64,000 nucleotides of DNA from Lamellibrachia satsuma (taxonomy: Eukaryota; Annelida; Polychaeta; Sabellida; Siboglinidae). The notes below the pieces were generated by a model. The model had not been told where the DNA came from and searched no databases. It saw only the letters and a program-made list of their open reading frames with translations. The stretch covers positions 6,909,001 through 6,973,000 of the forward strand of contig BSQZ01000005.1 in the NCBI GenBank assembly GCA_033239005.1, written 5' to 3'. The number at the start of each line of letters is the position of its first letter. The first letter of the stretch is position 1. Positions 10,303-23,206 of the stretch are shown one piece after another. Position numbers and translations under genes: made by a program.

Positions 10303-12748
10303 GCTAGGTCTCTTCTCAACTGTCTCTCATACTTCTCGCTAGGTGTCTTCTCAACTGTCTCTCATACTTCTCGCTAGGTGTCTTCTCAACTGTCTCTCAT
10401 ACTTCTCGCTAGGTGTCTTCTCAACTGTCTCTCATACTTCTCGCTAGGTGTCTTCTCAACTGTCTCTCATACTTCTCGCTAGGTGTCTTCTCAACTGTCT
10501 CTCATACTTCTCGCTAGGTGTCTTCTCAACTGTCTCTCATACTTCTCGCTAGGTGTCTTCTCAACTGTCTCTCATACTTCTCGCTAGGTGTCTTCTCAAC
10601 TGTCTCTCATACTTCTCGCTAGATCTCTTCTTAACTGTCTCTCATACTTCTCGCTAGGTGTCTTCTCAACTGTCTCTCATACTTCTCGCTAGGTGTCTTC
10701 TCAACTGTCTCTCATACTTCTCGCTAGGTCTCTTCTCAACTGTCTCTCACACTTCTCGCTAGGTGTCTTCTCAACTGTCTCTCATACTTCTCGCTAGGTG
10801 TCTTCTCAACTGTCTCTCATACTTCTCGCTAGGTGTCTTCTCAACTGTCTCTCATACTTCTCGCTAGGTGTCTTCTCAACTGTCTCTCATACTTCTCGCT
10901 AGGTGTCTTCTCAACTGTCTCTCATACTTCTCGCTAGGTGTCTTCTCAACTGTCTCTCATACTTCTCGCTAGGTGTCTTCTCAACTGTCTCTCATACTTC
11001 TCGCTAGGTGTCTTCTCAACTGTCTCTCATACTTCTCGCTAGGTGTCTTCTCAACTGTCTCTCATACTTCTCGCTAGGTGTCTTCTCAACTGTCTCTCAT
11101 ACTTCTCGCTAGGTGTCTTCTCAACTGTCTCTCATACTTCTCGCTAGGTGTCTTCTTAACTGTCTCTCATACTTCTCGCTAGGTGTCTTCTCAACTGTCT
11201 CTCATACTTCTCGCTAGGTGTCTTCTTAACTGTCTCTCATACTTCTCGCTAGGTGTCTTCTTAACTGTCTCTCATACTTCTCGCTAGGTGTCTTCTCAAC
11301 TGTCTCTCACACTTCTCGCTAGGTGTCTTCTTAACTGTCTCTCATACTTCTCGCTAGGTGTCTTCTTAACTGTCTCTCATACTTCTCGCTAGGTGTCTTC
11401 TTAACTGTCTCTCATACTTGTTGCTAGGTGTCTTCTCAAATGTCTCTCATACTTGTCGCTAGGTGTCTTCTCAACTGTCTCTCATACTTCTGGCTAGGTG
11501 TCTTCTCAACTGTCTCTCATACTTCTCGCTAGGTGTCTTCTCAACTGTCTCTCATACTTCTCGCTAGGTGTCTTCTCAACTGTCTCTCATACTTCTCGCT
11601 AGGTGTCTTCTCAACTGTCTCTCATACTTCTCGCTAGGTGTCTTCTCAACTGTCTCTCATACTTCTCGCTAGGTGTCTTCTCAACTGTCTCTCATACTTC
11701 TCGCTAGGTGTCTTCTCAACTGTCTCTCATACTTCTCGCTAGGTGTCTTCTCAACTGTCTCTCATACTTCTCGCTAGGTGTCTTCTCAACTGTCTCTCAT
11801 ACTTCTCGCTAGGTGTCTTCTCAACTGTCTCTCATACTTCTCGCTAGGTCTCTTCTCAACTGTCTCTCATACTTCTCGCTAGGTGTCTTCTCAACTGTCT
11901 CTCACACTTCTCGCTAGGTGTCTTCTTAACTGTCTCTCATACTTCTCGCTAGGTGTCTTCTTAACTGTCTCTCATACTTCTCGCTAGGTGTCTTCTCAAC
12001 TGTCTCTCATACTTCTCGCTAGGTGTCTTCTTAACTGTCTCTCACACTTCTCGCTAGGTGTCTTCTCAACTGTCTCTCATACTTCTCGCTAGGTGTCTTC
12101 TCAACTGTCTCTCATACTTCTCGCTAGGTGTCTTCTCAACTGTCTCTCACACTTCTCGCTAGGTGTCTTCTCAACTGTCTCTCATACTTCTGGCTAGGTG
12201 TCTTCTCAACTGTCTCTCATACTTTGGCTAGGTGTCTTCTCAACTGTCTCTCATACTTCTCGCTAGGTGTCTTCTCAACTGTCTCTCATACTTCTCGCTA
12301 GGTGTCTTCTCAACTGTCTCTCACACTTCTCGCTAGGTGTCTTCTCAACTGTCTCTCATACTTTGGCTAGGTGTCTTCTCAACTGTCTCTCATACTTCTC
12401 GCTGGGTGTCTTCTCAACTGTCTCTCATACTTTGGCTAGGTGTCTTCTCAACTGTCTCTCATACTTCTGGCTAGGTGTCTTCTCAACTGTCTCTCATACT
12501 TCTGGCTAGGTGTCTTCTCAACTGTCTCTCATACTTCTCGCTAGGTGTCTTCTCAACTGTCTCTCATACTTCTCGCTAGGTGTCTTCTCAACTGTCTCTC
12601 ATATTTCTGGCTAGGTGTCTTCTCAACTGTCTCTCATACTTCTCGCTAGGTGTCTTCTCAACTGTCTCTCATACTTCTCGCTAGGTGTCTTCTCAACTGT
12701 CTCTCATATTTCTCGCTAGGTGTCTTCTCAACTGTCTCTCACACTTAG
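10303..12748 (+). repeat. 35-bp minisatellite, ~70 copies (2.4 kb)
   Basis: The unit is CTAGGTGTCTTCTCAACTGT followed by CTCTCATACTTCTCG. Variants include CTTCTTAAC, CTCACACTT, TTCTGGC and, near the right end, a 33-bp unit (ACTTTGGCTAGG at about 12222, 12361 and 12430). Variants cluster at 11150-11450, 11900-12060 and after 12190, suggesting separate rounds of expansion. Plus-strand units are strongly pyrimidine-rich. Confidence 0.98.
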
Positions 12749-13734
12749 CATGCATTATGAGTAATGTACGCCTGGGGACTGATGTGTGTAAAGATTTTCA
12801 TAATGGCATCTTTGAGTATGTTAAACATAACACAAAACAGTTCCTATCTAATGAGAGACAATACAATACTATTTTTGGACAGTGCCACAGATTCACTATC
12901 TAAAATATAATATGGACACTGAATGTGCATTATTTAGTAGAAGCACTCTTTTATGTTATGTTCTTAAACATGAAAGCCACCTGACACCATTCACAATTCT
13001 TCTTAAGATTCACCTTGGTTTATAGTGATCAATTAATTAGTGGTAATTAATTACAATTATATATTTTTTAAAAGCATCACTTGGCCTAGGCTGTGCGAAT
13101 AATTGGTTATAACTGTGATGCAAGTCTTCTATGATATTAATTCATATTTCAGAAATATTTCATAATGCTAGACATGTTAGAGCCGTCACGCAGTGACTGC
13201 TCTCTTCTTTTATTCCTAGCGCGTCTCATCCAATTCCTACTAACTCTTAGTATCCTCATAAAACACCTGAACAGAGATGTCTCTTGCTTCTGGTTGTCAC
13301 TTTCATTTACTTTCCACTTCTCACATCTGTATAATAACTCTACACAACTCAAACGAGTACAACAATTCTTGTTATTTTGACCAACATCATTTCATTTTGT
13401 AAACATCTAGTTATTACCTTTGTGCCATTACTGGCTACTTAAAAAAGTCCCACACTTTCAAAGCATTCTCTGAACTAGCCATGTCCCTTGAGCACAGACC
13501 TTGCACTGAGCCACTGTCAGTCTGACAGTAATCAAACTTGATTGGTCTTTTGATTAAGTAGGGATTGTTATGTGCTGGGTGACTCATTATATATTAGCAT
13601 GTGTATTATGACACAAATTAGACTGTGCACAGGCCAAAATCAATAAGAATCTGGTTCTGATACTGCTGACATTTCTATAGATTGTAGCATTGCTCAGTGT
13701 CCAGGAGATTCAAATAGGAGGATGAGAAACATAG
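12749..13734. other. Non-coding, nothing recognised
   Basis: AT-rich sequence with short chance frames only; no conserved domain or repeat seen. Confidence 0.45.
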
Positions 13735-14095
13735 ACATGCACTCGAGATGTAGGTACGACACAGAATGCTCAGGATAAGCTGGACACAGAGAAAGCCTAA
13801 CATCAGGCTCAGAGGTCAAATAGAGGCTAAGGAAGGTCTGATATGTTTCATTAAGTGAAAAAAGCTGCATAAGTATCCTGCTAAGTACCAGACTATCTGG
13901 TACTTAGCAGGATATGAGAACTAAAGGAAAAACTACAGTAGAAGAAAAATGGGATGAATTGAGAACATCAAGTACTGGACAGATGGTGGACTCGAACTGG
14001 CTGGAGAGACTACAAGGGGACACAGACGGCCTAACTGATGCTACGGTTATGAATCATCATCAGCATCATCATCATCATCATCATCATCATAAATG
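13735..14095 (+). pseudogene. 3' end of a decayed LINE, with (CAT)n tail at 14051-14091
   Basis: Translation fragments with stops between them ('MLRISWTQRK', 'RRKMG', 'WTDGGLELA') resemble the C-terminal tail common in metazoan LINE ORF2 proteins ('...RMLRISW', '...W-GLEL...'). They run into a CAT/TCA microsatellite, a usual 3' end for such elements. An apparent poly-histidine tract is simply this microsatellite read in one frame. Confidence 0.5.
13875..13913. repeat. Perfect 17-bp hairpin with 5-nt loop
   Basis: ATCCTGCTAAGTACCAG (13875-13891) and CTGGTACTTAGCAGGAT (13897-13913) are exact reverse complements around ACTAT. It lies inside the decayed LINE 3' region, so it could be a recent inverted duplication. 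Confidence 0.95.
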
Positions 14096-14224
14096 ATCGC
14101 TTGTCCTGACCGAAAACACTAGGACAAGTCTTGGTCGCTGAGATCAGCACAGATAGCAGAAACAATGACAGATGTCCTGATGACAGAGTCTAAGACAGAT
14201 ATGACAGATGACATCTATAACATA

Positions 14225-16200
14225 ATATAATGTAATGGGTGATTTTAACCATGGTCCTATGCAATTGAAATCATTAGAGTGCTGGGGGTGACGACCATCA
14301 GTTCCTACCTCTAACACAAAATTGTTTCCGTACTCAACATGTCTTGGAACCAACCAGACGTGGGAATGTGTTAGATTTAATTTTGTCATCTCAAAATGAA
14401 TCAGTTGACAATGCTAAAGTGAACAAAACTATGGGATTCCAGTGCTCATAATAAACATATCCATTTCAAAACAATGGAGGATGAACTCAAACAAAGGCAA
14501 ATATAAAGATATGAGAACATATCTAGCGATTGTAGATTGAAATAACTTGCTGAAGAACAAGACAGCAACAGAAATCTGGACTTACTCAAAAGATGAGATT
14601 TGAGGGCTGAGAGAAAACCAAGGGAAATGGTCCAGGAAAAAACACCTGTCAAGAGGCCATTAGAAAAATTGCTCACAAGCAGATGTTGTGGGTGTATATA
14701 GACAGAAGGACCACTGGAAAACAACAGTGGAAACATAATTTCAGACGGGCGTCAAATGGCAGAGATCATGACTGAGTATTCCAGCTCAGTTTTTACCACA
14801 GAAAATATCAGATCACTTCCAGTTCCAGTTAGTTTAACTTGTCACTAGAAGATGGAATAGTTCCTTCCGAATTTAAAGAAGCAAATATTACGCTGTTATT
14901 TAAGAAGGGATCGAGGAACAAGTCAGAAAATTACAGAGCAGCGAGTTTAACATCAGTTGTATACAAATTATTAGAAATGTTAATTAGAGACCACATGGTG
15001 GAATTCCATGTAAAACATAAATTAATAAACACATCTCAACATGGGTTCCTAAAAGCAAGGTCATGTCTAACCAATGTCTTATGTTTTTTGGAAGAAATTA
15101 CAAAGTGGGTAGATGATGGGTCACCAGTGGATGTTGTCTACTTAGACTTTCAGAAAGCTTTCAATAACGTGCCACATCAAAGATTGTTATTTAAACTAAA
15201 AGCCCATGGTATAGGTAATGATGTAATCAACTGGATAGAAAAGTGGATTACAGACAGAAGCCTAGTCTACTTTTTGTGAACCCCCCTTTTCTAAAAATAT
15301 GACCCATTTTTCAAAAATGTGAACCCTGTCTCAAAAGAGTGAACCTTCAATAATATGAAAATAATAACATTAGGATTCACATTTATGAAAAGTTTTGGAA
15401 AATATGAGCCCCATGTAAACTTGTGGCACCTGTTAGAGTCTGTATTGAAAAATAATTACCCCCCCCGTGCTACTAACAACGCACTATATGGTATAAAAAT
15501 GTAATTACTGATTAATGTATAGGACAGGAAACACCTATTAAAACCAAAATTGGTCGCTGTCATAGAAGCCACCTGGGTTTAACTTTCTATAATATCTTTT
15601 AAATACCACTATTTTAATTAATTTAACGATACCCTTTTTTAATAATATTTTTACATAAATACTCCAGAAAATAAATTCTTGTGTCTCATAAATTTTAACA
15701 CGTGTAGCTAAACGTAATTATTTGGGTTAAAAATTACGACATATTTTGACAAATATGACAATCTGGAATTTCACACCTGTCTTTATATTGTTGTGATGTT
15801 TTTTGGCGCATGCCACAAAGCCACATTGACTATGAGTATGTATCTTATTTGTCAGCATTGTGTTTTGGCGTTGTTTACTGTGTGTGGCGTGCTATGTTGA
15901 ATACACTTCATTGCAAGAAGGACATAGATAAGCTAAAAAGAATACAGCGAAGGGCAAATAAAATGATTCCAGAATTGCAAGACCTTATTTATGAAATAAG
16001 AATGTGGTTTGAAAACACTAGAGACCAGGAGACTAAGATGATACCAAATAAAAGTGTTTAAAATAGTGTGTTGAACATGAGAAAGTACTCATTCTCACAG
16101 ACGGTGACAAACGAATGGAGCAAACTGTCAAATGATTGTGTTAATGCTAGTAATGTTCATATGTTTAACAATAAAATTGACAGATATCTGATAAGGGCGG
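14225..16200 (+). pseudogene. Decayed CR1-like LINE (non-LTR retrotransposon)
   Basis: The upstream part (14450-14830) is full of stops but keeps 'YSSSVFTTE', typical of the linker before the reverse transcriptase. At 14839-15279 a 146-codon frame carries the N-terminal RT blocks: 'PSEFKEANITLLFKKG', 'SENYRAASLTS', 'QHGFLKARSC' and 'VVYLDFQKAFNNVPH' (motif A). Similarity stops near 15265, before the YADD block. The C-terminal part reappears at 15880-16190 ('KKDIDKLKRIQRRANKMIPE', 'MRKYSFSQTVTNEWSKL'). The intervening 600 bp are unrelated or deleted, so no functional RT can be made. Confidence 0.85.
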
Positions 16201-16289
16201 GCTATACATTGATAATAAAATTATTTGGACTCTCGATAAGCCAATGGTTTCCTTGTCCACTGGCCATCTGGAACTTGTAGTTTTGGATG

Positions 16290-18900
16290 GCAATCTTGTC
16301 AAATCCAAGTGACGAGGACCATCTATCCTGGACGAAGGGACTATGATATCTTATGTACCAAACAAACCAACCAATTTGAAAGCCTACATTGAGGATCACT
16401 AATGGTGACACCCAATCCACCTCAATCCCCTAATCCACTGTGACAACCCATTACGCTTCACTGGCGAGTCCATGGATTTATTGACAATTCCAGCTCTCAT
16501 ATGCATTGCATGCCTGACGTGCTCGCCACTAAATTGCCCTTTCGGTGAAGCAAACCATGAAATGCTATGTTGAAATTGAACAGGGGATGCTCAATTTGAT
16601 TTTTGTTTTGCTAATTTTTGGGAAAATGTTAACCTATCTAGCATCAACTATGGCCACTAACTCATTTGTACACATTTTGTTATGTAGCTTCGACGAAATC
16701 ATCGAAAAAGCAATTACATTATTTTTTACATGATCCGGTCATAATTCGGCAAAAAAGGCTTTATGTACAATGACATAAGGGTATTCGTACATTCACAAGT
16801 TACCCAATCTAACTATCAAAGTAAATTATTTTGATGGTTTTAACAAAAGTATGCAATCTTTTTATTTAAACTATTTACACACTACATGTTTGAATGTCAA
16901 CGAACCTGATTTGTGATGGGCTAAATCACTTGATGAGAGAGTTTTAAAACTGAACAAAAACAGGAGATGCACTTGCACTAATCAAGGAAATAATAGTTTG
17001 ACGCGATAACACATGAATGTAGTGACAGAGAAGAAACCGCATGCAGCCAACAGCCTCAATGTAGAAGAAGTATGCCCGGCACAATCCTAAATTCCTAAAA
17101 CAATTTAGATCTACAAATGAAATTCACCAGGAATCCAGGGTACACAGCGGATCCAGAACACTTGTTTATGCTTGATATGACAGGGCTGTCTTGGCCGAGA
17201 CGTAATCAGTTGGTGAGCCACTTACATCGCCAGTAAATCCAATCAATGCAGCAAGTGTGAAATAAACCTCCCACTAAACTGATTATCTCGGTCCAATTTG
17301 AATGCGTATCGAGCAGCGAAGCAGCAAAAAGTCCACAATCAACACTCTGGCAGAGACATCCCCTGGATAAAATCCACTGGGAGTCATGATTGGCATTTGG
17401 ATCAAAATAGCACATAAATTATCCCACGTTGGAATCCTTATGGATGATGCACGTGATTAACTGATAGCCAATGTCCTTAGAGTGCCATGACCAGGAAGAT
17501 ACGCTTCTCAGTTCGCTCATCCTCTGCCATTAAAGATAACTAATGTCATAATGCTGCCACCATGAATCAATACTCTCCATCTGACGATTTCACAAACAAT
17601 TACGCTTAGAGAGATTACTTTATAATTCGATTTGCAGCACCAAAATCTAGCGTCTCCACAGAAAAGATGCAGCACTCTATGTAGAATTTAATATCACTTC
17701 TAGAAATGCAAACCTGCCACATTTGTTTGGTTGAAATCCATATTTTTTACATGAAAATTCCACGTAAAGCCATATAAATCTGTATAAACATTTTCATTGG
17801 TTAATCAGCCTAAAGCATTCCGATTCCGATCGAGTGTCACCATCTATACGGCTACAAAAACACCTACATCAATTAAATATGCTAGGTTTCACCACAAATC
17901 TAATATTAAAGTACCTTGAATCAAAAGTATTTGTACTTCGATCATTATAAGTTTGTCATTTGATTTCATACTCATGTGATAATCACAAGAAAACATATGC
18001 TTTGTCACGATGTTTCCACTTGAAACAAATCCATATAAAAATGGAATACAGCCGTATACTTCCCAAAACCCCAAAATCTGAAAAATCGCATACAAGAAAT
18101 CCACATGATGCATCAAGTCAGGATGTAATGTAACAAAGTGCAAAAACGTACTGTAATTTAAAAAGTGACATTATACAAAACAAAACTAGGATTATATATT
18201 TTTTTCTAGTTCTCGTACGTATGTGCCTTAAGTCTAAAAAATAAGTCTTTCAACATTTTTATAACCATTCAATATTAAAAAAACATACTCAGTGCCGATC
18301 CTGACTTGGATCTCAGTGTGCTGCACATTTTCCATGATTTTAATCTTCTCATCTCATGTTATTAAACCATATTATTTTAGGTGTTTTCATAACCAAGATC
18401 TCTCAATTCTGAAATCGAATTAGTTCTTCTCCTTTGTAGTTTCCCTAGTGTATCTACCCTGGGCAGGTCGTTCTTATGAGAACATTTCTCATGTGCAGTG
18501 ACGATACAATCTGACGCACACGTGTCATGGTCTACTTTTGATTGTACTTCATTAGGATCGGATAAATGATCTTATCAAATCAACTTGATGAATGAGTCAC
18601 ACAAAACCAGCAGACAACACAGAAACTACAATTCCACTGCTGCAGCAGCATTTAAAAAAAAGTGAAAATGATCACAGCTGAAAATGAAATCTAACCTATA
18701 AAAATAGGTCACAGAAATAGCCAAAGCTTCAAATACTGGACACGAGAACATTTTATCCTTGCCGTGTCAATCAAGAACATCCCTGCTGTGTCAACTGATT
18801 ACAAATGCACAAGAAGGATTTCTGTAAATATTTTAATGACCTTTCTTATACAAGATGACACAAAGCAGTGTCCATCAATGGCATCTAGGATTACACAGGA
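16290..18900. other. Non-coding, nothing recognised
   Basis: Low-complexity AT-rich DNA. Short frames on both strands have no recognisable domain, and I found no tandem structure. Confidence 0.45.
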
Positions 18901-18904
18901 GTAT

Positions 18905-18970
18905 GGACAAAACCCCTCACCGACAAAACTCTTCAGGACGAAACCCCTCACGGACAAAATCCCTCACAGT
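18905..18970 (+). repeat. Degenerate ~20-bp tandem repeat, ~3 copies
   Basis: Units resemble GACAAAACCCCTCAC with variants (GACAAAACTCTTCAG, GACGAAACCCCTCAC, GACAAAATCCCTCAC). Confidence 0.7.
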
Positions 18971-19604
18971 CATTATTATGTTAACTTCAATAGTAGTGCA
19001 ACATAATTTTTTCTGCAATATGTTTAAAATGATTCAGTCGCATACATATTGGCACTTCATATGTGTTTAATCGGTGAAATAATGAGCCAGTTAAGAAAAA
19101 GACTATCTGCAAACATGCTATATCTAAAAGCAGTATCATCACATCACAACACACACAGTATGAGCAAGTACATTTCCCTGTGCATCTGTGACCTCCAAAA
19201 CTAACTCACACCTTTTATTCCATAGAACCGAACATGAACTCAGATATATGCTAAGAGTATCCATGAAGTGCAATCACCGAACTTAATTCATTATTTCATA
19301 CCTAGAGGTGCCACAATCTGGCTAAAACCACAGAATAATTAACTAATGTCATGCATAAAACAAACAGTAAGTACCTCTAAGCTCATAAAGTGCATCTACG
19401 CTTGTAAAAGGAATAACAAATTTAATCAAGCAACAGACTGCATCACCATCGCATTGCCATAGGCTCAGTTGAACATAGGCCAAAAAATTTTTGCCATATA
19501 TTGCTCATGTTAATGGTTCACCATTCTCAGGTAAGACATGTATGCACCATAGCACTAACATCGGGGCACTGTCAGGTGACTAAAAGTATCAGTACTAAAA
19601 AAAA

Positions 19605-20097
19605 CATTTCCCAGGGTGCATTTCTCCCCCAGGGTCTGGACAACAACACACTTCCCAGGGTGCATTTCTTCCCCAGGGTCTGGACAACAAAACATTTCCC
19701 AGGGTGCATTTCTCCCCCAGGGTCTGGACAACAAAACATTTCCCAGGGTGCATTTCTCCCCCAGGGTCTGGACAACAACACACTTCCCAGGGTGCATTTC
19801 TTCCCCAGGGTCTGGACAACAAAACGTTTCAGACCAGGGTGCATTCCTCCCCAAGGGTCTGGACAACAACACACTTCCCAGGGTGCATTTCTTCCCCAGG
19901 GTCTGGACAACAAAACATTTCGGACCAGGGTGCGTTCCTCCCCAAGGGTCTGGACAACAACACACTTCCCAGGGTGCATTTCTTCCCCAGGGTCTGGACA
20001 ACAAAACATTTCGGACCAAGGTGCATTTCTCCCCAAGGGTCTGGACAACAAAACATTTTGGACCAGGGTGCATTCCTCCCCAAGGGTCTGGACAGCT
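19605..20097 (+). repeat. 44/47-bp minisatellite, 11 units
   Basis: GGGTCTGG recurs at 19632, 19676, 19720, 19764, 19808, 19855, 19899, 19946, 19990, 20037 and 20084. The first intervals are 44 bp; then 44- and 47-bp units mix (44,44,44,44,47,44,47,44,47,47). The 47-bp type has GGACCAGGGTGC in place of CCCAGGGTGC. All three plus-strand frames and at least two minus-strand frames are open for 160-225 codons, because neither unit supplies a stop in those frames. Not treated as coding. Confidence 0.96.
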
Positions 20098-20834
20098 ACA
20101 CATGTAACTATGAACAGTTTCAACCATGGAAACTGCCAACAAGAACAAACCTTCCAAGAACATGGTCCCTTCACATGAACATGCAAAAAATACAGGGTGT
20201 TCCTAAATTAACTTCCCAATTTTGAATGTAAGTAAAACAATAACTAGTAGACATACAAAAATGCAATTTGCACCATAATGTAGCCCACATCAAAGAGTTT
20301 GTTTGCATAATTTTCTGTTCAGGTGTCTCTCCAGTGGGTAATTTAAATTCAGCAGCATACTAGCAAATTTTTCATGAAGGGACTGCAGATGTTTCAGGCC
20401 AGATAGCTCACAGCACACTAGCCAATATTTTGTCGTGACTAGCACAACTTTACTGGTGAATTTGGAATTCAGCCAAAATGTTTGAAATCATGTTTGTGCA
20501 ACCTATTGGTCGTTACGTGCATAAACCCCAACAGTCCGTTGCATACTAGCCAACAAGACCCGTCAGGACGTCTTGAGATCTAGCAGTGTCAGATATTGCT
20601 CGACTAGCTCTAATAATGAAGTAAGCATCACGAGCACCTTGTCTAGGCAGACACAGGTGCTACAGAAGATGTCATCGTTATTGTTATTACATGCCAAAAA
20701 AATCTCAAAACTACCATTATTATGGTAATGATTAACATAGCAGCATCACCTACTTGTGGGATTCACTTACGACACTCAGGGTTTTGGTCATATTCAAACA
20801 AGGAGACCATTTATTGATCCTGCAAAATCCACAC

Positions 20835-21594
20835 CAGTGTTGAAAAAATCATGATTTAAAAACAAAATATTTTAATCAGATTTTTTTATTTAAATCGGAT
20901 TTTTTTAATTTATTTGAAATCTGGAATATAGACATTTATACAGATGTTTATATTTATAAACTCTTTCAAATGTGTTCTATTCAAATCGATTTGGGTACTT
21001 GTCTTAACAGAGGGTACATGATTTTTGCTTATATAAAGACATTAGGCAATGTCCACAAGGCCTCACCCCTGTAGCTGCATAATCTGTCTTGGAAAGGAAA
21101 GCATGCTGTGTGTCTGTGGCTGTAGCAGTACTCATTATTGTTTGCTGAGAGGGTGGATTAGCACCTGTTCAGGGTTCTGTGTACTCTATGGGTCTCTAAC
21201 CAGACTGCAAACTGGTACAGTATTAAACAATTGTTACCAAGACTGTCTCACTTGAGTCAACGTACTGAATTGGTAACAACTAGCACAAGCTCTAAGTGGA
21301 CTTTAACTCAGGGCTTCTGACTTGAATAGATACTTCCTCTTGAAGACAAGTTTGTGTGGATTCACTGCATTCAGAAAGGGAATAGCTCAAACATACACAA
21401 TATCATAAAATATTTGACTATTAAAAAACATACAAAACTTTGTTGATCTCGATGCTTGTAAACAATTATTTGTGTTAAATACACATAAATCAGCGACTAA
21501 AAAAATCATAAATAAAAAAATCATAAATAAATAATTTTTTTGGAGTGATTTAAATCAATGATTTAAATCAAATGATTTAAATCAAACAACCCTG
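20835..21594. mobile_element. Non-autonomous hAT-type transposon, 760 bp, with perfect 8-bp target duplication
   Basis: The element begins CAGTGTTG (20835) and ends CAACCCTG (21594). It is flanked on both sides by ATCCACAC (20827-20834 and 21595-21602), an exact 8-bp target-site duplication diagnostic of hAT elements. Subterminal regions hold multiple ATTTAAATC motifs in opposite orientations at the two ends (20850-20930 and 21545-21590). The interior has no transposase frame, so mobilisation would need enzyme from elsewhere. Confidence 0.9.
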
Positions 21595-21602
21595 ATCCAC
21601 AC

Positions 21603-23206
21603 AGGCTGGTGAATCTAGGTTTATTGCCGAGGAAAATAGGATTGTTAAAATGATAAAGAGATAGTAGAGAGACTACCCTGACAAAGCATACTGGTGGTAA
21701 TGTTTGGACTGGACTACAGAACCATAACAATGATACCCTCGATATATTTCCATAGCAAGTGCCTGGTAGATCACTCTCTAAATTGCTGGGGAAACTGACG
21801 CTTGGTCTGATTGAATGGCATGATTATGTCCACACTAAGTACAAGTCGGTTGTAATGTTGTTGTTGCTCTCCTCGTTTTCCCTGTAGTCCGGGGTGAGGT
21901 TGGCATCGACACTCCTTCCATCCCTAACCCAATTTCACTCCTGTAATGTGCACTACCCGTCTCTGCTCTTCCCATCTCTCACTCTTAACTCCCTGCTGAA
22001 GGCATTACCAGACATTCTGTTAACATGAAAAAAGTATTCCTTCAAAGCATGAACGTATTATGATAAGATTTAAGGTTTATTCACATGTGTATACCCCAAA
22101 AATAGTAACATACAATGATACATATATTTGTAATATTATACATTTGAGCAAGCATTGTTTATTTATGCATGTGTTGAAGATATAAGATCTGCTTAAAAAC
22201 AACCATAATTAAAAACACACACATGCATACACGCGTGCATGTCAGCATGTGTGCATCGTCCATGCATATTTCAACTTGATGGGAGCGGTGAACCGATCTC
22301 TTATATTACTGCCGAAAACCCTAGAGATCCACTGATTACAATCTACCAGTCATGTCATGGTGAAACATACATACGAGTTACGCAAAATCCTGTATTAATA
22401 ATTGATTCTGGTTTTGAAATTATATCGTAATTGCACTGTATAAATAACTGATTTATTCAACGAAATCACATCAATTACGATTAATAAAAGTGCGACCTCA
22501 CATTTTTATCAATCGTACACAAAATATCCAAATTCAGCAAGATGCATGGAGATATTTAGTCTTATTTCAGATGTCCCTCCTGTGGGTAAAAACTTGATAA
22601 CTGCATTACTAACTCCGGGCAAATCAAATCACACATATAAAGTTTATCATCACTCTTTACAACACGTACAATTAAACAAAGCAAAATGTTTACAAACATA
22701 TAAAGAGAACAATGAGGGAAGAAAACAATATACAGTGTCACACTCCTCTCATGTGATACACATCTCAGAACAGACAGAAATGAAACCCAATTACAACCCT
22801 GCTTCGAGGCAATTTTTCTGCGTTATTGCCACATAGTTTATCTCACTGCCTTTCTCGCAACACATTTCAGATTAAACAGAGTAAATTCCACGTGCACGCA
22901 CATAAAATGATTAAAAATTCAATTCTGTCATTGAATATAATCCACAGACATCCCCTTGGTGCCCATTACATCAATAGGGGTATAGATAGCCGGAACTGAG
23001 CCTTACAACCATTTGGCATTTCCAAGCTGACATTATCTGGCATGCCTTGAAAGACTTCACTTTGTGGCATGCGAGATTTCATTGTCCCATCACAAATCAA
23101 AAAGAATGCAATCACAGTTGACATGACACAACTTCTGCATGAGGGCCGGTGTCACATTTAGTATCGAGTGAATCATGCTGCTGATTTATTGCATAGTTGC
23201 TCGCAA
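21603..23206. other. Non-coding, nothing recognised
   Basis: Short frames at 22239-22430 and 22546-22836 have no recognisable domain. A CA/TG-rich patch lies near 22207-22265. Confidence 0.45.

Noticed and set aside
13914..14096. Small protein with a histidine-rich tail
   Set aside because: The tail is a CAT microsatellite at the 3' end of a decayed LINE.
20190..20216. Mariner-like terminus (ACAGGGTGTTCCTAAATTAA)
   Set aside because: I could not find a matching inverted end, so no element can be delimited.
19501..20225. Long overlapping reading frames of 160-225 codons on both strands
   Set aside because: They result from a stop-free 44/47-bp unit; composition is repetitive and no start context or domain is present.
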